A stretch of DNA of 5,943 nt from a bacterium (lineage in GTDB: Bacteria > Krumholzibacteriota > Krumholzibacteriia > Krumholzibacteriales > WJIX01): NCBI GenBank assembly GCA_021160845.1, contig JAGHBT010000190.1:1-5943 (forward strand), read 5' to 3'. The notes under the pieces are model-generated. The model made no database searches. It was given only the letters and a program-made list of their open reading frames with translations, and had not been told where the DNA came from. A program made the position numbers and the translations under genes. Shown piece after piece: positions 1 to 5,943 of the stretch (positions are counted from its first letter, which is position 1; the number at the start of each line of letters is the position of its first letter).

Positions 1-128
1 AGTGCTCTACCGACAACACTGTATTATTCAAACAAATATAGTAATACCCATTCCTTTTCAAGGATTATCCACCGGCTTCCCCAGGAATCAAGCAATGGAG
101 TTTCACGCTGCCAAACCACTTCGAGTTG
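1..128. other. Non-coding left edge downstream of the last glycosyltransferase
   Basis: I see no gene I can support here. On the minus strand it is the 3' flank of the GT4 gene. No stable hairpin followed by a T run is visible, only a weak CCTT-GAA-AAGG stem near 52-62. A minus-strand frame is open from just after a TAA at about 71 to the edge, with TTG/GTG codons near 66 and 19, so a following gene could begin here, but nothing is recognisable. A TTGAAA (66-61) with TATATT 15 bases later is a poor promoter candidate. By eye, part of the stretch (about 60-128) looks richer in G+C than the genes. Confidence 0.4.
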
Positions 129-1205
129 CTATATTACGGTATCATAAACTCGCAATATCTTTTCGACCGTATTTTCCCAGGTGAATTTCTTTGATCTTTC
201 CAAGCCCTTTTCCCTTAATTCCTGCCGTTTGTCTTCACTCATAATAATCTCTTTCATTGCTGTATATAGGCCATCTTTCTCATACGGATCAAACAAAACA
301 GCCGAATCCCCAACAACCTCCGGCAGAGATGAAGAATTCGATGTAATCACAGGACATCCACTCGCCATCGATTCTAAAGGAGGCAATCCAAACCCCTCAT
401 AGAATGATGGGAAAACAAAAAGCTCAGCTTCTCTGTAGAAATCAGGAATGTCACTATTATTAATATCATTGAGGATAACAACTTCCCCTTGTAGGTCATT
501 CTCTCTTATTATACCGTTTATTCTTGAAATATATTTATACTTTCCCTTACCGATCAATACCAGCTTATGATCAAAAACCCTCTCCCTTTTTAATCTACAA
601 AATGAATTCACAAGCCCAGTTACATTCTTGTGTTCCCTTATCGCTCCGACATATAGAACATATTTTCCATACTTCCCCCTAATTTTACCGGAATCACTAC
701 TCAAGGGGCTAAATTCGTTACTTACGGCGGGATAGATAACCGATATTTTTTCAGGGTTTACATCATAATGTTTTACCAAATCTTTCTTTGTAAATTCTGA
801 TATCGTGATTATCTTTTTTGCCTTCTTGCACGCGGAGGAAATCATATAGTTAGCATAATAATACGCCGCTTTTGACGGAAGATATTCCGGGAAAACCACA
901 TGTATCAAATCATAGATAGTTACGACAAAATTCCCTCTGTAGAAAAGGGGAATGTTGTAATGTGTAGCATGAAACAGATCGAGCTTTGCCGAATTCAGCT
1001 TATGAGGGAAAAAAAGTTGTTCCTTAATTCCATAGATCGGGTAATCCGCTTCTACAACGTGTATCCCATCTTTTTCGAGCTCCTGTTTCTTCCCGAACAA
1101 CACAAATTCATGATCAGATACTTTCTGCTGCCTCGATATTGTATTGCTCAAAAATGTTCCAATACCGGAATGATTAATCATCCTCGCGTCTATTCCGATT
1201 CTCAT
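129..1205 (-). CDS. GT4 glycosyltransferase (mannosyltransferase-like group)
   Basis: A 358-residue GT-B enzyme. It begins MRIGIDARMINHSGIGTF, the start typical of the GT4 group that contains many O-antigen mannosyl- and related transferases (GIDAR, then a G-I-G acceptor loop). Further motifs are LFHATHYNIP (78-87), VVTIYDLIHVVFPE (94-107), IITISEFTKKDL (132-143) and VGAIREHKNV (186-195), where the arginine and lysine bind the donor diphosphate. FPSFYEGFGLPPLESMASG (265-283) holds the E-x7-E pair E270/E278, followed by SLPEVVGDSAVLFDP. It ends with FTWENTVEKILRVY, a normal GT4 C-terminus, so the gene looks complete. No membrane helix is evident. The start overlaps the GT2 stop as ATGA, with AGGA 10 bases upstream, giving tight coupling. 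It differs clearly from the other GT4 gene (2124-3194), so the two probably make different linkages. Donor and acceptor are inferred only at family level. Confidence 0.93.
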   Translation of the reverse strand: MRIGIDARMINHSGIGTFLSNTISRQQKVSDHEFVLFGKKQELEKDGIHVVEADYPIYGIKEQLFFPHKLNSAKLDLFHATHYNIPLFYRGNFVVTIYDLIHVVFPEYLPSKAAYYYANYMISSACKKAKKIITISEFTKKDLVKHYDVNPEKISVIYPAVSNEFSPLSSDSGKIRGKYGKYVLYVGAIREHKNVTGLVNSFCRLKRERVFDHKLVLIGKGKYKYISRINGIIRENDLQGEVVILNDINNSDIPDFYREAELFVFPSFYEGFGLPPLESMASGCPVITSNSSSLPEVVGDSAVLFDPYEKDGLYTAMKEIIMSEDKRQELREKGLERSKKFTWENTVEKILRVYDTVI

Positions 1206-2119
1206 AACCTGTTCTTCCTTGCCATCAATTCCGTATTTTTGCCATATTTATTTTTTATACCATCTTTAATCCCTAAAAATAACGCACGCAAAGATTCCGG
1301 TTTCCCCGATAATACAATTACATTTTTTATTGTCAACAATGGCAACAAAATTAAATAGAAAAGTAGCTTTGACAATAATGACGCGTGCTTTTTTACTAAT
1401 AAAAAACGGTTTCTCGTGCCATAGTATCTCGCCCAGGGAGAGAGTTCCCCCCCCGATGTCACGGATACTTTATGGTATATTATTGAGTTCGGCACAAAGA
1501 GATTCTTATAGTTATTCTTTTTTACTCGCAAGCCATAATCAACATCTTCTCCATACAGAAAGAAATCCGGATCGAGAAATCCTATTTTCCCGATGTAGCT
1601 CAGCTTAATCAACAAACAACATCCCGGCAAATAATCAATGTCCGTAGATGTTTCCAAGGTTTCCGGCCGTTTCTTGCCGTCGAGAATATTTCTGGGCCTC
1701 AGTAAGAAGGCATCCCCACCAGCCGACCACACCAGTCTCTCTTTACCGGAGTACATAATAAGAGGACCCGCGGTAGCCGCCAACGGGCGCTGCCGCACTT
1801 CTTCTATTAAATGTGTCAGGAAGCTCTTTTCCACTACAGTATCGCTATTGAGCAAAACGGCGTATTCCGCTTTTTGTCCAATAGCATACCTAATTCCAAT
1901 GTTGTTACCTTCGGAGAACCCCAGATTATCCTTGTTTTCGATTACCTTTACATCCGGATCTACCGAATGAATCAACTCTACAGATTCATCGTCGGAACCG
2001 TTATCCACAACAAGAATAGTGTTATTATCATAGTCTATTGCATTAAGAGACGCTATACACTCTATTGTATCTTTCGCGGTATTGTAGTTTAAGACAACAG
2101 TAACGACTTTTGGTTGCAT
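1202..2119 (-). CDS. GT2 glycosyltransferase, rhamnosyltransferase-like (COG1216 type)
   Basis: A 305-residue enzyme with a GT-A domain. Visible motifs are VVLNYN (8-13), VVDNGSDDES (37-46, nucleotide-binding aspartate D39), NLGFSEGNNIG (65-75), LLNSDTVV (89-96, the DxD equivalent with D93), GCCLLI (166-171), and DPDFFLYGEDVDYGLRV (183-199) with the likely catalytic base region E191/D192. A histidine follows in YHKVSVTSGG. The tail has TRNRFLLVKK and a hydrophobic segment (about 248-270) that probably holds the protein at the inner membrane. Length is typical. The family transfers sugars, often rhamnose from dTDP-rhamnose, to lipid-linked acceptors; the sugar here is not determined. The ATG lies 4 bases after the preceding stop, with only a weak GGA 11 bases upstream, so translation probably depends on coupling. 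The gene's stop overlaps the next start as ATGA. It contains an 8-G run at codons 222-225. Confidence 0.93.
   Translation of the reverse strand: MQPKVVTVVLNYNTAKDTIECIASLNAIDYDNNTILVVDNGSDDESVELIHSVDPDVKVIENKDNLGFSEGNNIGIRYAIGQKAEYAVLLNSDTVVEKSFLTHLIEEVRQRPLAATAGPLIMYSGKERLVWSAGGDAFLLRPRNILDGKKRPETLETSTDIDYLPGCCLLIKLSYIGKIGFLDPDFFLYGEDVDYGLRVKKNNYKNLFVPNSIIYHKVSVTSGGELSPWARYYGTRNRFLLVKKHASLLSKLLFYLILLPLLTIKNVIVLSGKPESLRALFLGIKDGIKNKYGKNTELMARKNRL
1447..1454 (-). repeat. Homopolymer run of eight G (minus strand) inside the GT2 gene
   Basis: Eight consecutive G on the coding strand encode the end of S222, G223, G224 and the start of E225 in the GT2 gene. Losing one G would shift the frame and reach a TAG at 1398-1396 after about 16 more codons. 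That would remove the conserved RNR region and the hydrophobic tail but leave the catalytic domain. It is the longest G/C homopolymer I noticed in the window. Confidence 0.85.
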
Positions 2120-2123
2120 TGAT

Positions 2124-3194
2124 CTAAATTTCCATCTCTTTTTCTAAGAGATCCGCACTCTTTTCCCAAGTAAAAGACGATATATCTTTTTTGCCTTTTG
2201 TCGCAATCGCTGTTCTCAGCTTTTCATCTTCAATAAGCCTGTTTATATTATTGGCTAAAGTTGTTACATCCCGCGGCTCAGATACCAGGGAATTAACACC
2301 ATCTCTTGTGTAGTCACGGTTTCCGCCACAATCCGTACATGCTACGGCGCACCCGCATGCCATAGCTTCAGCTGGAGGAAATGCAAAACCTTCTTCTATA
2401 CTACTGCTGACAAATATGCTTGACTCGTTATACAACCGGATCAAATCACTATCCGACAATGTCCCCAGGTACCTGGCCCACGATGGAACCACTTCAGGCC
2501 TTTTCCTCATTGGGCCAAAAAACACTACATCGATGTCGGGATGTTTCTTCCGGCACAAATTCAATGCAGTTATACCGGTATCTAAATCCTTATACTCGGC
2601 GATCGAATACATCATCGAAATCGTCATTTTTCTTCCCTTTACTTCTTTTAACAAACAAAACCTGCGTTGGTCGATTCCTAATGATATCCCAACGACATCA
2701 CGTCCTCCATATTCTCTTACCTTGTCTGCCAGCCAATGACAAATGGCTATCTTTCTAAAAGGCAAACTCCATGAATGCAGCAACTCTTCTTTCGTCGCAA
2801 ACCAAGGATCAAAATCCATAACCAGATAGTACTTTCTGCCTTTGTTACCGGGATAGTCCTTAATATATTCGGAGGTTTGCCAGGCTGTAGCAAATACTAC
2901 ATCTGCATCGGGAACCGACGATGCAACCGGTTCTCTCACATAAAGCAACTTAATCCCGGGATCGACCGGTAACCATTTAATTTTCGGTTTTACAAGTTTT
3001 AAATATAGGTGAACAACTCTTTTTCTGATCTTCTTAATAAGGCTCAGGTTAGTATGTATATTTTTCATAATACTTGGATGCGTTACATAAACAGTATGAC
3101 CCTTTTTAACAAATCTGCTAGCATATTCATATACTACGCGAAACCCGCCGACAGGCCGCTGTGGAAACCCCGGTAATATAAAATTAATTATCAT
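2124..3194 (-). CDS. GT4 glycosyltransferase, WsaF/rhamnosyltransferase-like
   Basis: A 356-residue GT-B fold enzyme. The N-terminal domain opens with PGFPQRPVGGFRVVYEYA (8-25), the glycine-rich acceptor-side loop of this clade. It continues with ATAWQTSEY (102-110), KYYLVMDFDPWF (121-132) and ICHWLADKV (151-159). These match the pattern I associate with WsaF-type rhamnosyltransferases, which usually read YLVQDYEP at the central motif. The C-terminal domain carries the GT4 E-x7-E signature, E268 and E276 in EEGFAFPPAEAMACG, which contacts the nucleotide sugar. Length is normal for GT4, and there is no signal peptide or clear membrane helix, so it acts in the cytoplasm or at the membrane face. 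The ATG lies 2 bases after the methyltransferase stop and is preceded by AGGGA with a 6-base spacer. GT4 membership is confident; transfer of rhamnose is an inference from family resemblance, and other sugars are possible. Confidence 0.92.
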   Translation of the reverse strand: MIINFILPGFPQRPVGGFRVVYEYASRFVKKGHTVYVTHPSIMKNIHTNLSLIKKIRKRVVHLYLKLVKPKIKWLPVDPGIKLLYVREPVASSVPDADVVFATAWQTSEYIKDYPGNKGRKYYLVMDFDPWFATKEELLHSWSLPFRKIAICHWLADKVREYGGRDVVGISLGIDQRRFCLLKEVKGRKMTISMMYSIAEYKDLDTGITALNLCRKKHPDIDVVFFGPMRKRPEVVPSWARYLGTLSDSDLIRLYNESSIFVSSSIEEGFAFPPAEAMACGCAVACTDCGGNRDYTRDGVNSLVSEPRDVTTLANNINRLIEDEKLRTAIATKGKKDISSFTWEKSADLLEKEMEI

Positions 3195-3196
3195 AT

Positions 3197-4111
3197 TTAA
3201 TCCCTGGGAATTAACAGAAAATTCAAGTACCTATAAAATGCCCGTGTTGGATATCCAAATATTGATTCTATAAGCCTTACAGGAATTGGAATTCCAATTC
3301 GAAATGAGTGTTTTCCAATCTGAAATCTTTTTCCAAAGAATGAAAGCGATGGAGCCATTTCAAGGGTTGGGAAAATAACATCATCATCAGGAAATTCAAG
3401 AGCAAAATCTTTCCCAAAAAGACTTTTTATCCTATTCCAGCTTCTGTAATAAACATCCCATTCTCCCGACAGTGATATGTGGTATTTATATTTTCCACCT
3501 CTCATCCTGATATAAAATAGAGCCATTTTCCTTGGCATCCATGGAACAAACCACAAACCTGTGTGATCGTCCGACGGACTCAATCTATTTGGCACTAAGA
3601 TGTACACAACCCCTCTGCAAACACGTTTTAATTCAGGGATAAGTAACGCCAACACCTCATCGCTAATATGTTCAAGAACCGAGAAAAGTGTTATTACATC
3701 AATACTTTTATCATCAAATGGAAGTTTACCATCCGGATTGTTAATAAAGAGTTCTTCATTCAAGCCATTTTCTTTTGCTAACACTCTTCCCATATTCAGA
3801 GTTTCATTATTAACATCTACTCCTTTGGCATTATACCCAAGCAACTTCATCCATACTGTAAGCTCGCCTGTTCCACACCCAACATCCAACACATTCTTAC
3901 CTTCGAGAGAATACTTTCCAGTCAAAAACCCCAACATCTTCTCTAACCAGGGAGCATAGGCTAAACTGCTCGATGATACTTTCACCCTGTGGTCATCAAT
4001 ACATACATCGTGAAGATACGTTCCCTCTTTTTTAGAAAAATGCTCATCTATCACTTGTAAAAACCTCTTCGATTTCATAGATATTCCCATTTTCCCTAAC
4101 GTTTCCTCCAT
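3197..4111 (-). CDS. Class I SAM-dependent methyltransferase of the glycan cluster
   Basis: A 304-residue protein with a Rossmann-type methyltransferase domain in about residues 55-175. Motif I is VLDVGCGTG (74-82), the SAM-ribose acidic residue is in GVDVN (D99), LPFDDKSIDVI (130-140) is the third motif, and SVLEHI (144-149) is typical of the ubiE/COG2227-like group. The C-terminal 130 residues are an extension with PSDDHTGLWFVPWMP (about 178-192) and many aromatic residues, perhaps for acceptor binding; I do not recognise it as a named domain. There is no signal peptide or membrane helix, so it should act in the cytoplasm. From context it may O-methylate a sugar of the growing glycan or cap the chain, but a lipid or other acceptor is possible. 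The start is uncertain. The ATG at 4111 overlaps the flippase by 16 bases and has no good ribosome site. The ATG at 4090 (residue 8) follows GGAGGAA by 12 bases, and the ATG at 4078 follows GGGA by 6. The fold is unaffected. Confidence 0.9.
   Translation of the reverse strand: MEETLGKMGISMKSKRFLQVIDEHFSKKEGTYLHDVCIDDHRVKVSSSSLAYAPWLEKMLGFLTGKYSLEGKNVLDVGCGTGELTVWMKLLGYNAKGVDVNNETLNMGRVLAKENGLNEELFINNPDGKLPFDDKSIDVITLFSVLEHISDEVLALLIPELKRVCRGVVYILVPNRLSPSDDHTGLWFVPWMPRKMALFYIRMRGGKYKYHISLSGEWDVYYRSWNRIKSLFGKDFALEFPDDDVIFPTLEMAPSLSFFGKRFQIGKHSFRIGIPIPVRLIESIFGYPTRAFYRYLNFLLIPRD
3283..3300. repeat. 18-base perfect palindrome near the 3' end of the methyltransferase gene
   Basis: GAATTGGAATTCCAATTC reads the same on both strands. 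A second perfect palindrome, TTGGATATCCAA, lies at 3247-3258, and both contain TTGGA facing TCCAA. The 18-base element encodes part of RIGIPIP in the methyltransferase. Alternating ATT with GGA and CCA codons could produce it by chance, so a regulatory role is only a possibility. Confidence 0.6.
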
Positions 4112-5610
4112 TTTGAGACCATACCTGCTATTGTTCCCTTATCTTTATCATCTATAACCATAACCCACATAATAACCGAATAGATTAATACCGCAATAAA
4201 CATTACAATCATCCTCGCCGTTCCATTAAAAAAGCAAACAATAACAAACGCACTCAGGATATATATTAAACATATGATCAGAGAACGAAATATTTTGCTC
4301 CTATAAAATGATTCTTTTGAAAATCCTATTAACTTATTACTCGCGTACATAAGTAACGAAACATCAATTATTGTTATCACCAATTTTGCCAGCGCTGCGC
4401 CTGTGATTCCCATTAACTTAACAAAGATCCATACCAGCCCGACAAAAATAACAACTTCAAACATATCGAACTTCGCTTTAATGTCGGCTCTTCCAAGCCC
4501 CTGTATCGACACATACGCGATTGCCGCGAGACTATTCAGAAAAAAGGCAACAACTAATATTTGAAAAACAACCATGCTATTCTGCGCGAATTCAGCACCT
4601 AACCACATATTTAGAATACCACCGGCGTACACATACAGGATAACGCTGATAGGTGTCAGTATCACAATAAGATATTTTAGCGGCCTTAAAAACAGCTCAT
4701 CTATTTTCGTGCTGTTGTTTGCCTCATAATGGCTAAAAGCCGGAAACAATGTCATCGCCAGACTATTTGGAAAAACAGTAATTCTTGATATCATCTCATA
4801 TGGAGGGCTATACAACCCAAGCATTTTCGCCCCCAGAATCGACACTATAAATATTCTTTCAATATAATTATAAACAGGCCCTATCACGGCTGATACCGTT
4901 ATCCACACACCGTAATTCAGCAGACTCCTTAACACCTTCAATTCTATATGTACCTGTTTCAATATAGATGGAACATTCCTGATACAAAAAAGGACAAAAA
5001 CTATTAGCGACAGAAAACGAACGGCAACTAAAAGAGCAACAATTTGTGCCAACCCAAAATGGTAACCAACGGCAATAGCGGGCAGAATAAACATTAGTGA
5101 GCTTGCCGGAATCTTTATATAATTAATCAAATCAAACCGTTGATACGCTTCCAACACACCCCTTAGATTAATCGACAGAAGAACTATTGGTAAGGAATAT
5201 GCCATTATATAGAATGCATCTGTCGTTTCCTGAAGTAATGATTCAGGTATCTTGAAAACATTATTTACAAGAAATGGAATAGCAATCACAAACAGAATCA
5301 TACCAATAATTGCCAGTAAAAACTGAACTGCAACTGTTGTCCATATAATCGTCGGCACTGATTCCGTGTTACCTTTGCCAATGCTTTCGGATATGCTCTT
5401 TGTTGTTGCTTTGCTCAATCCAAGATCAAAAATGCTGAAATACCCAATTAACAACCAGGAAAGTGACAAAACACCAAACCCTGCTATACCTAGCCCCTTG
5501 ATGATAATCGGAATAGCAAATATCCCGAAGGCAAGCGGAATCAGCTGCCCTACAAAATTCAGTACACTATTTCTCGCGAGAAGACTTGAATCTACTTTAT
5601 CGTAATTCAT
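4096..5610 (-). CDS. Wzx-like lipid-linked oligosaccharide flippase (polysaccharide biosynthesis protein, MOP superfamily)
   Basis: This is a 504-residue integral membrane protein with about 14 hydrophobic segments, roughly at residues 14-38, 45-66, 88-118, 132-150, 165-187, 188-211, 232-252, 275-292, 310-333, 345-370, 384-400, 403-424, 440-461 and 466-486. The N-terminal pattern is that of Wzx/PST flippases: ARNSVLNFVGQ, then IIIKGLGIAGFGVLSL, then FDLGLSKATTKSISE. Length and topology match the family (about 400-520 residues, 12-14 helices). The known role of the family is to move undecaprenyl-diphosphate-linked glycan units from the cytoplasmic to the periplasmic face of the inner membrane. 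The ATG at 5610 is preceded by AGGA with a 9-base spacer. The start overlaps the upstream GT2 gene by 14 bases, and the end overlaps or abuts the methyltransferase. Its place among glycosyltransferases supports a Wzx role rather than drug export. Family is confident; the exact substrate is unknown. Confidence 0.93.
   Translation of the reverse strand: MNYDKVDSSLLARNSVLNFVGQLIPLAFGIFAIPIIIKGLGIAGFGVLSLSWLLIGYFSIFDLGLSKATTKSISESIGKGNTESVPTIIWTTVAVQFLLAIIGMILFVIAIPFLVNNVFKIPESLLQETTDAFYIMAYSLPIVLLSINLRGVLEAYQRFDLINYIKIPASSLMFILPAIAVGYHFGLAQIVALLVAVRFLSLIVFVLFCIRNVPSILKQVHIELKVLRSLLNYGVWITVSAVIGPVYNYIERIFIVSILGAKMLGLYSPPYEMISRITVFPNSLAMTLFPAFSHYEANNSTKIDELFLRPLKYLIVILTPISVILYVYAGGILNMWLGAEFAQNSMVVFQILVVAFFLNSLAAIAYVSIQGLGRADIKAKFDMFEVVIFVGLVWIFVKLMGITGAALAKLVITIIDVSLLMYASNKLIGFSKESFYRSKIFRSLIICLIYILSAFVIVCFFNGTARMIVMFIAVLIYSVIMWVMVIDDKDKGTIAGMVSKWRKR
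4103..4109 (-). promoter_or_regulatory. Strong Shine-Dalgarno-like sequence bearing on the methyltransferase start
   Basis: GGAGGAA on the minus strand lies inside the end of the flippase gene and just after the most upstream candidate ATG (4111). It cannot serve that ATG, but it is 12 bases before the ATG at 4090, which itself begins 5 bases after the flippase stop. This favours 4090 as the real methyltransferase start, although the spacer is longer than ideal. Confidence 0.5.
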
Positions 5611-5943
5611 AGGTTTTTATCCTAAACAAAAAACAGTATAACCTCGATAGATTATTGATAAAGACTGCGACAAAATTCTTTCCAGGCATCAGCTTATATG
5701 TCATCCACTTTATAATTTCATCGTCCTTGCACACCCTTTTGTTCTGTATGACATTCCTTTTTCGAATCACGGTTGGAAGATGTAGGCACATCCACATAAC
5801 AGCTTTTGCCCACCCAAAAATTGATTTTCTCGAACTGGCAAACACCCACAACAACCTGAACGGAATCTCTAATAGTAACAATGGAAATAACTTAGCTAAA
5901 TTTTTTAATTCATAAAAAATGAATAGATTCAGCAATCTGTTTC
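5597..5943 (-). CDS. GT2-type glycosyltransferase, C-terminal part only (gene runs off the right edge)
   Basis: Only about the last 115 residues are present; the frame is open to the window edge, so the catalytic GT-A domain lies outside. The visible part begins with an N-R-L stretch followed by a hydrophobic and basic segment (LLNLFIFYELKNL, then LFPLLLLEIPFRLLWVF). It ends with a basic helix (RKRNVIQNKR) and an acidic stretch (CKDDEIIKWM). This is the usual C-terminal tail of rhamnosyltransferase-like GT2 enzymes. The complete GT2 gene at 1202-2119 carries the same arginine-asparagine-arginine signature (TRNRFLLVKK) after its catalytic domain. A TTG at 5935 could be read as a start, but it sits inside this conserved tail, so an internal start is unlikely. 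The tail probably lies against the inner membrane. The gene's last 14 bases overlap the flippase start, which suggests translational coupling. Assignment to GT2 is inferred from the tail alone; donor and acceptor are unknown. Confidence 0.7.
   Translation of the reverse strand, partial: NRLLNLFIFYELKNLAKLFPLLLLEIPFRLLWVFASSRKSIFGWAKAVMWMCLHLPTVIRKRNVIQNKRVCKDDEIIKWMTYKLMPGKNFVAVFINNLSRLYCFLFRIKTYELR
5620..5623 (-). promoter_or_regulatory. Ribosome binding site of the flippase gene
   Basis: AGGA on the minus strand lies 9 bases before the ATG at 5610, inside the end of the upstream GT2 gene. It supports this ATG as the flippase start and suggests that the ribosome finishing the GT2 gene re-initiates nearby. 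Confidence 0.55.

Noticed and set aside
84..108. TGGCA...TTGC on the minus strand resembling a sigma-54 promoter
   Set aside because: The GG and GC elements are separated by 17 bases rather than the required 10.
24..128. In-frame continuation of the last GT4 gene beyond its TAG for 34 codons (stop-codon readthrough or a premature stop)
   Set aside because: The protein already has normal GT4 length and a normal C-terminal helix ending in VEKILRVY; the extension is rich in tryptophan and matches no GT4 tail I know.
2..184. Plus-strand frame of 60 codons starting at GTG
   Set aside because: Its last part is antisense to the GT4 3' end, it has no clear ribosome site in the window and no recognisable protein family.
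1009..1015. Seven-A run (T7 on the coding strand) in the GT4 gene as a slippage site
   Set aside because: Short A/T runs are common in this AT-rich sequence, and the run encodes an ordinary Leu-Phe-Phe stretch.
900..1358. Plus-strand reading frame of 152 codons spanning the GT4/GT2 junction
   Set aside because: It is antisense to two well-supported glycosyltransferases and shows no recognisable motif; it runs across their ATGA overlap, as expected for a shadow frame.
2416..2758. Two overlapping plus-strand frames of 107 and 112 codons
   Set aside because: Both are antisense to the WsaF-like GT4, overlap each other in different frames and have no family features.
5655..5915. Plus-strand frame of 86 codons at the right edge
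   Set aside because: It is antisense to the conserved tail of the partial GT2 gene, which has the better family evidence.

Overview
The window is one continuous stretch of a bacterial surface-polysaccharide gene cluster. Every credible gene lies on the minus strand, so transcription runs from the right edge (5943) to the left (1). The DNA is moderately AT-rich. Genes are packed with overlaps or gaps of a few bases and are preceded by purine-rich ribosome sites. This suits a bacterium with a lipid-linked O-antigen, capsule, exopolysaccharide or S-layer glycan pathway. The sequence does not identify the taxon: there is no RNA gene or housekeeping gene, and these families move horizontally between phyla.

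Layout in transcription order: (1) the C-terminal part of a GT2-type glycosyltransferase, cut by the right edge (5943 to 5597); (2) a 504-residue Wzx-like flippase of the polysaccharide biosynthesis/MOP superfamily (5610 to 4096); (3) a class I SAM-dependent methyltransferase (4111 to 3197, start uncertain); (4) a GT4 glycosyltransferase with WsaF/rhamnosyltransferase-like features (3194 to 2124); (5) a GT2 glycosyltransferase of the rhamnosyltransferase-like type (2119 to 1202); (6) a second, different GT4 glycosyltransferase (1205 to 129). The last 128 bases (128 to 1) hold no gene I can support and no clear hairpin terminator.

The likely joint role is as follows. The three complete glycosyltransferases and the partial one add sugars in turn, on the cytoplasmic face, to an undecaprenyl-phosphate-linked oligosaccharide. 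The methyltransferase may decorate a sugar or cap a chain. The flippase moves the lipid-linked unit across the inner membrane. The initiating sugar-phosphate transferase, polymerase, ligase and nucleotide-sugar genes are not in view and would be expected outside the window. Donor and acceptor sugars cannot be read from sequence alone.

I found no clearly new system. The points most worth a second look are an 8-G run inside the GT2 gene that could be a slippage site, the WsaF-like character of the middle GT4, an uncertain methyltransferase start, two close perfect palindromes near the end of the methyltransferase gene, and the non-coding left edge.
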